Assembly: GCA_937965695.1 (NCBI GenBank)
Contig: CALCKW010000009.1
Coordinates: 62,001-126,000 of the forward strand
Length of the DNA stretch: 64,000 nucleotides
Reading direction: 5' to 3'
DNA from: an uncultured Granulosicoccaceae bacterium
Lineage (GTDB): Bacteria > Pseudomonadota > Gammaproteobacteria > CALCKW01
The notes under the pieces are model-generated. The model saw nothing but the letters and a program-made list of their open reading frames with translations, was not told the origin of the DNA and ran no database searches. Numbering within the stretch: position 1 is the first letter of the stretch; every line of letters begins with the position of its first letter. A program made the position numbers and the translations under genes. This document shows, piece by piece, positions 37,554 through 46,481 of this stretch.

Positions 37554-38124
37554 CTTAAATTGATACCTCAGTAGGGAGATTCTGCTAGGGAGCCCCAGAT
37601 TAGTCCGGTCAGTGATATCGACGTGAAAAAAATTGGACCCAGCAAGGCGCGAATCGAGGCAATAAAGGTGCTATTGGCTAGATTTGCAACGCGGTCGGGC
37701 CGAATTTAACACGTCGACGGTGCGGCAATGACTTGATCTGAAGTTCCCGAGGCGCTGCTTTTACAATCATTCAGGGCTACGTGCCAACACTCAGCGTGAG
37801 CGACTAAGGGTTATTTTAACTCAGCCTATGCATTTATGTCGCCGAACAAACAGCATGGCAATGTGCAAAGGGTTTATGCATAACCTGACTGACTTCAACA
37901 AAAATCTTGTTAAATGGATTGCCTATCACCAATAAATTAGCCGGCCCTTGCTCACGTCTAGGAGAAGCGCAGAATTTGTCACCATGGGATTGAATGATTT
38001 TTAGTGAATTCGGAGTAAACTACCGGCCACCCTGCAGATAAGCAGACAACCGTTGCCGCCTACGCGTGCAGTTTACCGCTCAAACCATACTCGCCCCAGT
38101 GCATGGCACTTTCAAAGGGCTGCC
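37554..38124. other. intergenic region holding a complete inverted-repeat element
   Basis: About 570 bases between the fadJ start and the lipoprotein start, which are divergent. It should contain both promoters. The left third is the repeat element; I see nothing definite in the rest. Confidence 0.5.
37585..37752. repeat. complete MITE-like inverted repeat element (copy A)
   Basis: A left arm starting CTAGGGAGCCCCAGATTAG and a right arm that, inverted, starts CCTCGGGAACTTCAGATCAA are homologous along about 85 bases each, so the whole is a roughly 168-base imperfect palindrome. Both arms carry the AATT-GG-CCC and GC-rich core found in copies B and C. No coding capacity is seen. Confidence 0.82.
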
Positions 38125-39027
38125 ATGAGGCTTTTAAACATGACGAACTACAGCAGATCTGTGACCACCAGCTGCACCCTACTTTTGAGCGCTCTAGCGG
38201 CTGGTTGCGATGAACAAACTGCGACAATCAGTGATGACAATGCACTGCGTGTAGCATCCTGTGCATTGAGCCCCTTTGAGCTCAACGATATAAGCGTGCT
38301 GTTTGGCCTGATGCTGGAGCAACAACAAGGTGCTTGTCCAGGTGGCGGTCTGATCAGTAGGACAGACACCACGGTCAACACCATTGTCAACGCAGATTTC
38401 TGTGTGACCGCCGACGCGACGACATTGCGCGGCTCTCTCAGCAGTACAGATGTCAACAGTAATCCCATCGAGATCGATTTGGATTTCGCTCAGGTTTCAT
38501 CCGTGGACAGCATAGGTGTAGGGGCTAAATATGACGGCGAAGTAAAGCTCCAGCAGTCAACTTCAAACACAAGTGTCACGCAAGAAATCACCTTTTTAAG
38601 CCTACAGAAAGATGAAATCGAAGACACTGCGATCACGGCTTTTAGCTACGGGGCTACGACTCATAAGCTTGTGCAATCGCTGGCGGACTCTAGCTCAACC
38701 ATAGAATACAGCTCTAGAGTCGAGCAATGTGGGGCTGATGTGCAGGGGTTAACCGTCAACACACCTACGGCCCTGACTTACTTGTCTAGTGCTACGTCCT
38801 TTAGCGCAGGCGAAGTTATGGCGCTTGCCGATGACGGAACCAGCTTAACCATCAATTTCAGCGACGATAACCTAGTCATCAACCTCGACAGCAATGCAGA
38901 CCAAGTTGACGACACTCGTCTGAGTTTAAGTTGGAGTGAGTTTCAAGGTGCCGTTGCAGTGGCTTCTCGCCAGCGCGACACACAAACCCTGATGCGGAAT
39001 GCCAATATCAGAGTTTTATCGCGCTAA
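38125..39027 (+). CDS. predicted lipoprotein, function unknown
   Basis: This about 300-residue protein has a signal peptide ending LLLSALAAGC, a lipobox-like Cys followed by DEQTATISDDN. The mature part is rich in Ser, Thr and Asp with predicted beta strands (LRGSLSSTDVNSNPIEIDLD, VKLQQSTSNTSVTQEITFLS), as in secreted beta-sandwich proteins. I do not recognise a family. The ATG at 38125 has AAAGGG upstream; an ATG at 38140 with GAGG is nearly as good. It precedes the DUF349 gene by 116 bases. Confidence 0.72.
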   Translation: MRLLNMTNYSRSVTTSCTLLLSALAAGCDEQTATISDDNALRVASCALSPFELNDISVLFGLMLEQQQGACPGGGLISRTDTTVNTIVNADFCVTADATTLRGSLSSTDVNSNPIEIDLDFAQVSSVDSIGVGAKYDGEVKLQQSTSNTSVTQEITFLSLQKDEIEDTAITAFSYGATTHKLVQSLADSSSTIEYSSRVEQCGADVQGLTVNTPTALTYLSSATSFSAGEVMALADDGTSLTINFSDDNLVINLDSNADQVDDTRLSLSWSEFQGAVAVASRQRDTQTLMRNANIRVLSR

Positions 39028-39080
39028 ATGTCGCGATTTACTACAACTGCAGTTATTCTGACAGTTGATACAATGACTTG

Positions 39081-39103
39081 CCCCAAAGCGCTTGACTTTG
39101 GGC
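39081..39103 (+). terminator. hairpin after lipoprotein gene
   Basis: CCCAAAG pairs with CTTTGGG around seven bases, 54 bases past the lipoprotein stop. There is no T-run, so termination is uncertain. Confidence 0.35.
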
Positions 39104-39143
39104 TGTTCAAAATTGACAACCTACCAATCGACGGTTAGTTCTA

Positions 39144-42062
39144 ATGTTCAAAAAGTTCTTTCAACGCAAGCCCAAAGCCAGCGACAAAGATCGCCAACTA
39201 GAGCATATCAATACCCTCGATAGCAGCTCACCACAGCACTTGAGTCAACTGCTCGAGCTAGCAAAGTCAGACCCCGACCCCAATGTCCGCAGCGCTGCTG
39301 CATCGCGAATAGGCCTACGTGACTGCCTAGCGGGCCTGCTAAAACACGAACAAGACACCGTCGTGCGCTCGCGCTTGATCAAATTGCTGTTCAATCAATG
39401 CACCGATGACGCCGCCGTAGAGATTGCCACTAACCTGCTCCGCCACGCCGATGACGACACTGGGCGTATCGCTTTATTGGCCGATGTGCATCAACCCGCT
39501 GCTGCAACTTTTATCGCAGCTCGCATTCAAGATCCGCAAGCATTGGTGCAAACCGCCGTAGAACACAAAATCTCGCGGGTTCGTCTAGCCGCTGCGCAGC
39601 AGTTGCAAGACGAGACACAGCTGCTAGATTTAGCACATAGATCCCGTGATAAATCAGTCAATCAATGGGTTCGAGCCCGTCTGAAAGAACTAAAAGAACA
39701 ACGCCAACAACAAGCGCTGCAGCAAGAACAAATCGACAAATTGCTGGATGACTGCCAGCAATTGAGCACCAGTGAAAACCCGCTCGATTATCGACAACGC
39801 CAAAGTCGTCTACAGACTCGAATGGAAGAGCTCAAAACTCAGCTGACCGATCACCAACAGAGCCAAGCGCTGAATTTATTGAAACAATGCTCAGCAAAAG
39901 CTGAAGAACTTGAACAAGCGGTACGAGAACCTGTCAATCCGCCACCAGTGGCTAAAACGCCTAAGGTTGAAGCTCAAGAAGAGCCAACCGTAGAAGATCC
40001 GACAGCTTCTGCACGTGAGCAATTAGCGGCAGATCTAAACGCCTTACTGCAGTCTAGTGAAACCATGGATGTGGACGCCATTGAACAGCAGCTCAATACA
40101 AGCCGCACCGCATGGCAGGCTCTAGGTGAAGATCAGCAAGGACACACCTTTCATCAAGTCACTAAGCAGTTGCAAGACGCGGCAAGCAGTCAGCTGTACC
40201 TGCAGCAAAATAGCGACGCACTGACCGCATTTTGCAAAAAATCCTTAGATGCGGATCTTGATGACGAAACCTTAGAGTCTTTACGCAGTGACACCAAGGA
40301 CTATTTAGATGTGCTGCGCTGGCCCGACAACTGGCAAGCACCCGAAGCACTGAATGCGCTTCGCGAATTCAACAAGCAATCTAAAGATTTGTTCTTTCAA
40401 CGCCGCGAACAGACTCGCAAACGGGCTCAGCAGCTGGACAAAAAAATTCATCGCATGGGCGATGCTGTGCGACGCAAAAATCTGCGCCTAGCCAACAACC
40501 TGCATCGTGAAATTGAACACGCGTGGAAAACAATTCCCGACACGGATCAACGCAAACTTCAACAACACCTCAACAAACACTTGCCAGAATTTGAAAAACT
40601 GAACGACTGGCATGACTACAGCGCCAACCCTAAAAAAGAAGATCTCTGCGAGCAAATGGAAGCCTTGATAGATCGAGAGCAAGCACCAGAGGCACGCGCA
40701 GAGTCAGTAAAGCAGTTACGTAATGAATGGCGTACGGTTACTGCCGCCAACGTGAAAAAAGACGATCCGCTGTGGACACGCTTTAATGGTGCAGCCGAAA
40801 AAGCTTACGCGCCGTGTGAACCCTTCTTCGAAAAACAGCGCGAGCGACAACGTAAAAACCTAGAAAAGCGTGAACGACTCACCGGAGAATTGGAACAGTT
40901 ATTAGAAGGCATCAACTGGGAAGAACCACCCTTTGATATGCTGGATAAAGTGCTGCGTACGGCGCGAGCAGAGTGGCAACAATACAGCCCGGTGCACTTC
41001 CCCGACGCCAAACCTTGCCAGAAACGTTTTGACACGGCGATGGATAAAGTTCATGGAGCGCTCCAACAACAACGCAAATCCAACGCTGCGGAGCGCGACC
41101 TGCTGATTGGCCGTGCAGCCGCATTGAGCGAGGTTGAAGACACTGACAGTGCAATTGCACAAGCGCTAAAACTGCAGGATGCTTGGAAGGCAATAGGCCC
41201 AGTCAACCCACAGGCACAACGCAAGCAGTGGCGTGTCTTCCGCAAGAACATGGATGCTGTATTCGCTCGCCGTCAGGCAGAGCGTGACGCCAATAACGCA
41301 CAGCAAAATGCGCAGAGCGAGCAAGTCTCTGCGCTATTGGACAAACTTGAAGCACTCACTAAACTGCCCGATGAGCAATTGCCGCAGGCGCAGGCGGAAT
41401 CTAGCGAACTACTAAACCAAATTGACGAAGCTAGCCAAGAATTGCCCAAACGTGCTTCAGCCAGTTTGGCGCGTCGACAGAGTGCATTGCTGGATATCAT
41501 CGCCAAAAAACAGCGTGAGCTACCGATGCGACGCCGGGCCAAAACTTACGCTGACCTATCCGCTTTAGCGGCGCAATGCCATAACGTTGAACAAGCTGTA
41601 CTGAATGGCGAAACGATAAGCCCTATCGACAACAGCGAGAGTCAATGGCGGAGCCTGATGTTATCTCGGCTGGAGCTTCACAATGACATTGAGAAAATGC
41701 GATCCTCAATGAGTGACAATCTGGAATCGCTTGAGCAACTGGCAATTGAGCTAGAAATATTAGCGGAAGTTGACACACCCGAAGAGTTTCGCGGTCAGAG
41801 ACGGGCTTGGCAATTAGATCTATTAGAATCTGGTTCACCAGTCAGCGATGGTCGCACGCAAGAGGAGCAGTTTTTTGAGTTGTTGCAACGCTGGCATTCT
41901 GTAGGTGCCGTCAGCGATCAAAGCCGCGACGCCCTCGATAAACGACTGGCACTTGCCAGCGCGCCTTTTGCCAAATTACTCGATGCGGGACCGCAGCCGA
42001 CACCACCCGTCGTTAAAGTAAACAGCGAAACAGAAGTCCTCAACAGCAACGACGATCAATAA
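39144..42062 (+). CDS. DUF349 repeat protein, 972 residues
   Basis: This large soluble helical protein begins MFKKFFQRKPKASDKDRQLE. It has HEAT-like segments (LLELAKSDPDPNVRSAAASR, LARDKSVNQ-type repeats to about residue 190) and a Gln/Glu-rich coiled coil. DUF349 repeats follow, recognisable by W-x-x-x-x-P and R-F motifs (ALREFNKQSKDLFFQRREQT, PLWTRFNGAAEKAYAPCEPF, KQWRVFRKNMDAVFARRQAE). The family is found in many gammaproteobacteria with no settled function. Codon and residue composition (high Gln) is consistent along the gene. Its last 7 bases overlap the end of the convergent nudC. Confidence 0.88.
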   Translation: MFKKFFQRKPKASDKDRQLEHINTLDSSSPQHLSQLLELAKSDPDPNVRSAAASRIGLRDCLAGLLKHEQDTVVRSRLIKLLFNQCTDDAAVEIATNLLRHADDDTGRIALLADVHQPAAATFIAARIQDPQALVQTAVEHKISRVRLAAAQQLQDETQLLDLAHRSRDKSVNQWVRARLKELKEQRQQQALQQEQIDKLLDDCQQLSTSENPLDYRQRQSRLQTRMEELKTQLTDHQQSQALNLLKQCSAKAEELEQAVREPVNPPPVAKTPKVEAQEEPTVEDPTASAREQLAADLNALLQSSETMDVDAIEQQLNTSRTAWQALGEDQQGHTFHQVTKQLQDAASSQLYLQQNSDALTAFCKKSLDADLDDETLESLRSDTKDYLDVLRWPDNWQAPEALNALREFNKQSKDLFFQRREQTRKRAQQLDKKIHRMGDAVRRKNLRLANNLHREIEHAWKTIPDTDQRKLQQHLNKHLPEFEKLNDWHDYSANPKKEDLCEQMEALIDREQAPEARAESVKQLRNEWRTVTAANVKKDDPLWTRFNGAAEKAYAPCEPFFEKQRERQRKNLEKRERLTGELEQLLEGINWEEPPFDMLDKVLRTARAEWQQYSPVHFPDAKPCQKRFDTAMDKVHGALQQQRKSNAAERDLLIGRAAALSEVEDTDSAIAQALKLQDAWKAIGPVNPQAQRKQWRVFRKNMDAVFARRQAERDANNAQQNAQSEQVSALLDKLEALTKLPDEQLPQAQAESSELLNQIDEASQELPKRASASLARRQSALLDIIAKKQRELPMRRRAKTYADLSALAAQCHNVEQAVLNGETISPIDNSESQWRSLMLSRLELHNDIEKMRSSMSDNLESLEQLAIELEILAEVDTPEEFRGQRRAWQLDLLESGSPVSDGRTQEEQFFELLQRWHSVGAVSDQSRDALDKRLALASAPFAKLLDAGPQPTPPVVKVNSETEVLNSNDDQ

Positions 42063-42964
42063 TCCTCTGGGTTTGCTAACCAGTCTTCGATCAAGCGCCG
42101 TGAAATGGACACACGGCGCGGCAACGTCACCGGACGCTGCTCTCGTGGCAGCAAGAGCTCTTCACGAGTGAACCATGCGGCGGACTCCAGTTCGTTGTGG
42201 TCAATGGTTAACGCCGTACTTTTTGCTTCACTACTGAAACCCACCATAAGCGATGCTGGAAAGGGCCAAGGTTGTGAAGAATGGTATTGCACATCGCGAA
42301 CACGCACACCCGCTTCCTCATAGACTTCGCGAGCCACGGCTTCTTCCAAACTTTCTCCGGGCTCTAAAAAGCCCGCCAATACAGAATGCATGCCCTCGGG
42401 CCAGCTGGCTGCTCGGCCTAAAAGAAGGCGATCACCGCCGTCGTGTACCAACATAATGACGGCTGTATCGACTCGCGGAAAGTGCTCCATGCCACAACTT
42501 TTCGAGGTACAGCGCAACACGTGCCCTGCTTTTTCTACCGCCAAAGGTGCGGCGCACACACTGCAAAATTTAGTGCGTGTGCGCCACAGATCCAAAGCGC
42601 GCGCGTGTGCAGCAATTGAAGCCTCGTCGGCACTTAGCTGGCTGCCGGTTAATCGTATATCCATACGTTGCCAATCACCCAATGCATCCTCGGTCGTGAC
42701 GAGTGCAAAAACAGGTGTGTTTTCCCATGTGCCTAGCAACGTCATCTGCGATCGGTTTTCTGGCATGAGGTGCATCACCTCGTCGCGGCGGGCCAACAGC
42801 CGCAACCCTTCTGGATGCACCAACACATCACCATCGACCACCAATACATAACAACTTTCCGCAGCAGCAACAGCAGATTCGATCCACGAAGCGTTATGGC
42901 GATGTTGGTCGACTCTGTCTAGCGGGCTACCGCTAAAGAAGTTACTGACTGCACGGCGTTTCAT
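42056..42964 (-). CDS. nudC: NADH pyrophosphatase NudC
   Basis: This 302-residue Nudix hydrolase cleaves NADH to NMNH and AMP and can remove NAD caps from RNA. A four-Cys zinc site is seen (FCSVCAAPL, LRCTSKSCGMEHFPR). The Nudix box is GFLEPGESLEEAVAREVYEEAGV, and the NudC-specific motif SQPWPFPASLM follows. The ATG at 42964 has GGGG about 6 bases upstream; a TTG lies four codons earlier. The 3' end overlaps the DUF349 gene by a few bases in convergent orientation. Confidence 0.94.
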   Translation of the reverse strand: MKRRAVSNFFSGSPLDRVDQHRHNASWIESAVAAAESCYVLVVDGDVLVHPEGLRLLARRDEVMHLMPENRSQMTLLGTWENTPVFALVTTEDALGDWQRMDIRLTGSQLSADEASIAAHARALDLWRTRTKFCSVCAAPLAVEKAGHVLRCTSKSCGMEHFPRVDTAVIMLVHDGGDRLLLGRAASWPEGMHSVLAGFLEPGESLEEAVAREVYEEAGVRVRDVQYHSSQPWPFPASLMVGFSSEAKSTALTIDHNELESAAWFTREELLLPREQRPVTLPRRVSISRRLIEDWLANPEDY

Positions 42965-43051
42965 TTTTAACCCCAAATAATTGGTCTTGTGAATAGCTAG
43001 TGTAAATCAGTCCAGATCAAATGCGCACTTGATAAATATCGCAAGTCGTAT

Positions 43052-43071
43052 TACTGTATAGATCAACAGAC
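43052..43071. promoter_or_regulatory. LexA (SOS) box 1
   Basis: TACTGTATAGATCAACAGAC contains CTGT-N8-ACAG, matching the gammaproteobacterial LexA site, 28 bases upstream of the lexA start. It implies autoregulation. Confidence 0.88.
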
Positions 43072-43086
43072 TGTATAACCACACAA
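43071..43086. promoter_or_regulatory. LexA (SOS) box 2, one mismatch
   Basis: CTGT-N8-ACAA directly follows box 1 with a centre-to-centre distance of 17 bases. A double box before lexA is known in E. coli. Confidence 0.6.
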
Positions 43087-43098
43087 TGAGGCCACACC

Positions 43099-43749
43099 AT
43101 GTCACGTTCACCCAGACCTCTCACCGAGCGTCAACACGAGATATTGTCGCTGATTTGCCGCGCGATCGCTGAAGAGGGAATGCCACCCACTCGGGTCGAG
43201 ATTGCAGAGGAACTGGGCTTTGCTTCTGCCAATGCCGCTGAAGATCACCTCAAAGCACTGGCCAAAAAAGGTTATATCGAAAAAATCCCAGGCAATAGCC
43301 GTGGCATCAAAATCACGGATCTCGCTCGGATGGAGTGCGACGATTGCGTCGACGAGCAACACAGCAACAGCTTGCCCGTTGTTGGCCGTGTTGCCGCGGG
43401 TGAGCCGCTACTGGCTGTCGAACACATTGACGATCACCGCAATGTCGACCCCGATATGTTTAGCCCCAGAGCAGATTACCTGCTGCGCGTATCAGGTATG
43501 AGCATGAAAGATATCGGCATTATGGACGGTGACCTGCTCGCTGTTCATCGCACCCCCACCGCACGCAACGGTCAAATAGTTGTGGCTCGTGTCGAAGACG
43601 AAGTTACCGTCAAACGGTTTCAAAAGCGCGGCCATGTCGTCAAGTTGATTGCTGAAAACGAAGATTTCGAGCCAATTGTTGTCGACCTCCGCGAGCAAGA
43701 GTTTGCCATCGAAGGCATTTACGCTGGGTTACTGCGCAGCGCTGAATAA
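43099..43749 (+). CDS. lexA: SOS response repressor LexA
   Basis: This 216-residue repressor has an N-terminal winged helix ([40 protein letters not shown]). The self-cleavage site is Ala100-Gly101 in RVAAGEPL. The catalytic Ser135 is in [14 protein letters not shown] and Lys172 in DEVTVKRF, offset by 16 from E. coli Ser119/Lys156. A 16-residue insertion ([13 protein letters not shown]) lengthens the linker before the cleavage region and adds two Cys. GAGG lies 7 bases before the ATG. Two LexA boxes lie upstream. Confidence 0.97.
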   Translation: MSRSPRPLTERQHEILSLICRAIAEEGMPPTRVEIAEELGFASANAAEDHLKALAKKGYIEKIPGNSRGIKITDLARMECDDCVDEQHSNSLPVVGRVAAGEPLLAVEHIDDHRNVDPDMFSPRADYLLRVSGMSMKDIGIMDGDLLAVHRTPTARNGQIVVARVEDEVTVKRFQKRGHVVKLIAENEDFEPIVVDLREQEFAIEGIYAGLLRSAE

Positions 43750-43770
43750 ACCCTGCGCACCGAGTGTGCC

Positions 43771-45165
43771 TCAGTCGCTTGGGGTCAATACTTTTCCAGG
43801 ATTCAAAATCCCCTTTGGATCCATAGTCTGCTTCAGTAACTGCATCACGCTGATCACTTCGGGAGAGCGGCTGTCTTTTAGGTAGCGGCGTTTATCAAGC
43901 CCGATTCCATGTTCAGCAGAAACAGCGCCTCGACGTGCAATTACTGGCTCATGTACGACATCGTTTATTTCGACAAAGTGATCAGTTTTAGTGTTGTCGC
44001 CCACGTTCAAGCTGATATGCAGGTTATTATCTGCGATATGGCCAAAGGCGAGAAACTTAGCATGCGGCCAGCGCTTCAAAACAGTCGCACGCACCTCACT
44101 CACGTACTGCTCCATATCTTGAATAGGCAATGAGATATCAAACGACGCTGCGGGGTAAAGGCTAGACATCAGAGCATCAATGTCGTTTCGTATAGCCCAC
44201 ATAGATTCGCGTTCTGACGTAGATTGCGCCACAGCCACTTCGCCAACCTTGTCTTCTTCAAACAATTCGATGAGTATTTCATACAGAAGTTGATCATCGG
44301 CGCGCTCGCCAAGCTCAGCTTCTAGCAGAACATACAAACCACCATCTCTTGGAACAGGTGCGCGATGCGTCCCTGGATTGTGGTCCAATATGGTGTGGTA
44401 GAACTCAGGCCACATCACTTCAAAAGCTGACAAACCACCACCCAGTCCGAGCTCTACACGGCGCAGCAACTCGACAACCTGATCAAAAGTATCGACCGAG
44501 ACAAAAGCTGTCTGGCAAACCGGCAACTCAGGGCGCAATCGCAAAACGGCACGGGTAACGATACCGAGAGTGCCTTCACTGCCGATAAACATATGCCGCA
44601 AGTCGTAACCGGTATTGTTTTTGATCACTTTGTACATCAAATCCAATACGGTGCCGTCGGCTAATACGACTTCCAGTCCGAGTATTTGCTCGCGCATCAT
44701 GCCGAAACGAAAGACTCTTTCACCACCCGCGTTCGTGCCAATCAGCCCCCCAATCTGAGCACTGCCGCGAGCACCCAAGTCCACCGGAAACGAGAGCCCA
44801 ACGTCTGCCGCGGCATGGTGGACGCGCTCCAGAGCAACACCTGCTTGCACAACTGCTACCCGAGATGTTGGATCAATCGACTCAATCTCACGCATGCGTT
44901 CAAGTGAGACATACCATTCGTCGCCACTAAAAGCACGGGTCGCACCGACAAGGCCAGTGCCGCCACCTAACGGGATCACCGCTTGTCCTTCTGCGTGACA
45001 AGCTTTGAGCATCATACTGAGATCATCTGTGCTGGCTGGACGAAGAATGGGTACAGCGCCTGCTGGGTCACCGTAGCCTGTAACGGAGCGGCCAGAGGCC
45101 AGCTCAGCGCCGACGACAGCCGCCTCGCCACAGTGTGATTTGATCTTCTCAAGCAAGCTGGCCAT
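43771..45165 (-). CDS. GlcD/D-2-hydroxyacid dehydrogenase-like FAD-linked oxidase
   Basis: This 464-residue flavoenzyme is of the VAO/PCMH family. The FAD-binding segment is VIPLGGGTGLVGATRAF, with GARGSAQIGGLIGTNAGGER and NNTGYDLRHMFIGSEGTLGI. The FAD-oxidase C-terminal domain ends with FGHIADNNLHISL (metal/substrate His) and AEHGIGLDKRRYL. It oxidises a D-2-hydroxy acid such as D-lactate, glycolate or D-2-hydroxyglutarate; the sequence alone does not decide. The ATG has GGAGAG about 5 bases upstream; a TTG six codons earlier is less likely. It converges with lexA. Confidence 0.88.
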   Translation of the reverse strand: MASLLEKIKSHCGEAAVVGAELASGRSVTGYGDPAGAVPILRPASTDDLSMMLKACHAEGQAVIPLGGGTGLVGATRAFSGDEWYVSLERMREIESIDPTSRVAVVQAGVALERVHHAAADVGLSFPVDLGARGSAQIGGLIGTNAGGERVFRFGMMREQILGLEVVLADGTVLDLMYKVIKNNTGYDLRHMFIGSEGTLGIVTRAVLRLRPELPVCQTAFVSVDTFDQVVELLRRVELGLGGGLSAFEVMWPEFYHTILDHNPGTHRAPVPRDGGLYVLLEAELGERADDQLLYEILIELFEEDKVGEVAVAQSTSERESMWAIRNDIDALMSSLYPAASFDISLPIQDMEQYVSEVRATVLKRWPHAKFLAFGHIADNNLHISLNVGDNTKTDHFVEINDVVHEPVIARRGAVSAEHGIGLDKRRYLKDSRSPEVISVMQLLKQTMDPKGILNPGKVLTPSD

Positions 45166-45259
45166 CGGGTCTCTCCGCTTCAAAATTATGCTATGGATCT
45201 ATTTCCTCGCTAATTGTAATATCAAAAGACTAACAGCGGCGAACCTTAGTGATTAAATA

Positions 45260-46126
45260 TCAAATTGTACTCGTTAAGATACCGGCCTGTTCCAGCTCAA
45301 TTCGTGTGGGCCGCCAAATTTCGTCGCTCTGACGATCAAACATGTGCAGAACAAAATTGGCGTGCACCCCACGGCTCAAAAAGTAGGCACGATCCTTTTC
45401 AAGCTCTGCCTCAATAGACAACACTTGCCCCGGCTGTGTGGCGCTCATGCTATAGCGATGAAAACCCAACTGCGATTCGCGGCCCATAGAACGCTGTTTA
45501 CCAGCCATAAACAACAACGCACAGGCAGAAAAACAATTGCCGTCTATTCGAGTGTCGAGCCCTGCACGTTCAACGGCGATAGACATTGCACGCGCGGCAA
45601 ACACCCGCCCTCCCTCACTGGTAAGTAAAAGAGTTTTCACTTGAGGGTTACTTGCAATTGTTGTTTGCAACTTGCTGCTTGTATTAAAATCCAAAAATCC
45701 TTGCACAAGCACAGTCTGGCCATCTGCACTCAACGGCAATTGCACGGGTGCCGCTAGCACTACGTTTTCAGTGGGTGCCGGGGGATTGAGTGACGAAAGT
45801 GAGTCCCCAACTTGCAGCAAACTAACAACAAAGACGAGTGTGGCACACAGGTAACATAAATAAACAGCGACCATATCCCCACTAAAGCTCATGCTGTGAT
45901 CAATCGCTCTTAGTGAGCCTGCTATTTGCCAAGCCAAAAGAGCCAAATTGCTCGCTAGGCAAAAAAAGAAAACAAAGCCTGACAACGGCTGGTCAAATGA
46001 AGACTGAAAGCTGTAATGTAATAGACGAAGTAACAATAAAAAAACGAGTGACGTAATAAATAGCGAATACTCTCCACGCCAATGCCGTCGCACAGGACTG
46101 GTGCTATCAAAGAATAAGATATTCAT
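45260..46126 (-). CDS. membrane protein with periplasmic ClpP/crotonase-like serine protease domain
   Basis: This 288-residue protein has three transmembrane helices (about 21-40, 51-69, 86-105) followed by a soluble domain. That domain resembles ClpP-like peptidases: KTLLLTSEGGRVFAARAMSI (Gly-rich oxyanion loop, 171-173), GNCFSACALLFMAGKQRSMG (nucleophile Ser200) and LGFHRYSM (His223). The acid residue is not assigned with certainty. Topology suggests that the catalytic domain faces the periplasm. It is divergent from the sortase operon, 355 bases away. No closely named family is recognised. Confidence 0.75.
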   Translation of the reverse strand: MNILFFDSTSPVRRHWRGEYSLFITSLVFLLLLRLLHYSFQSSFDQPLSGFVFFFCLASNLALLAWQIAGSLRAIDHSMSFSGDMVAVYLCYLCATLVFVVSLLQVGDSLSSLNPPAPTENVVLAAPVQLPLSADGQTVLVQGFLDFNTSSKLQTTIASNPQVKTLLLTSEGGRVFAARAMSIAVERAGLDTRIDGNCFSACALLFMAGKQRSMGRESQLGFHRYSMSATQPGQVLSIEAELEKDRAYFLSRGVHANFVLHMFDRQSDEIWRPTRIELEQAGILTSTI

Positions 46127-46151
46127 AAGACAAATCCCATCATAAGAGAAT

Positions 46152-46236
46152 CCTAGGGAGCCTCAGATTAAGTTCGGTCGGTGCCTTCGGCGTGAAAAAT
46201 TTGGACCCAACAAGGCGCGAATCGACGGCAAAAACT
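46152..46236 (+). repeat. interspersed repeat copy B (single arm)
   Basis: The copy starts CCTAGGGAGCCTCAGATTAA and contains AAATTTGGACCCAACAAGGC and GCGAATCGACGG. It aligns well with the left arm at 37585. No matching right arm is seen downstream. Confidence 0.8.
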
Positions 46237-46442
46237 AATTAACCAAGCCATCGCAGTGCTGATTAATGCCACTTGACCGGCTTGATCAATCATTAGTCTA
46301 TCGTCCATGTCCAACTCCCAAACTAAAATTGCACTTCAAACAATTTATCACCTCAATATTAAACCTAAAAAAGACAGCCTAAATCTAAACTTCACAAAAA
46401 GCACACAATTACCACAAATTATTCTCAAAGCCATTTTTTAAA

Positions 46443-46474
46443 CTCCCTGCACATTCAAATTAAATTTGCAGGAG
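46443..46474 (+). promoter_or_regulatory. leader hairpin sequestering the Shine-Dalgarno of the sortase-target gene
   Basis: CTCC-C-TGCA (46443-46451) pairs with TGCAGGAG (46467-46474) as eight base pairs with one bulged C, around a 15-base AT-rich loop. The right arm is the AGGAG ribosome binding site, 7 bases before the ATG at 46482. Confidence 0.6.
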
Positions 46475-46481
46475 CCTCTAG

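Larger units (their letters stand above)
46127..46481. other. divergent intergenic region upstream of sortase operon
   Basis: 355 bases between the ClpP-like gene and the sortase-target gene. The left part is repeat copy B. The right part is AT-rich, has a TTCAC half-site, and ends with a hairpin that covers the ribosome binding site. Both divergent promoters should be here. Confidence 0.6.
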
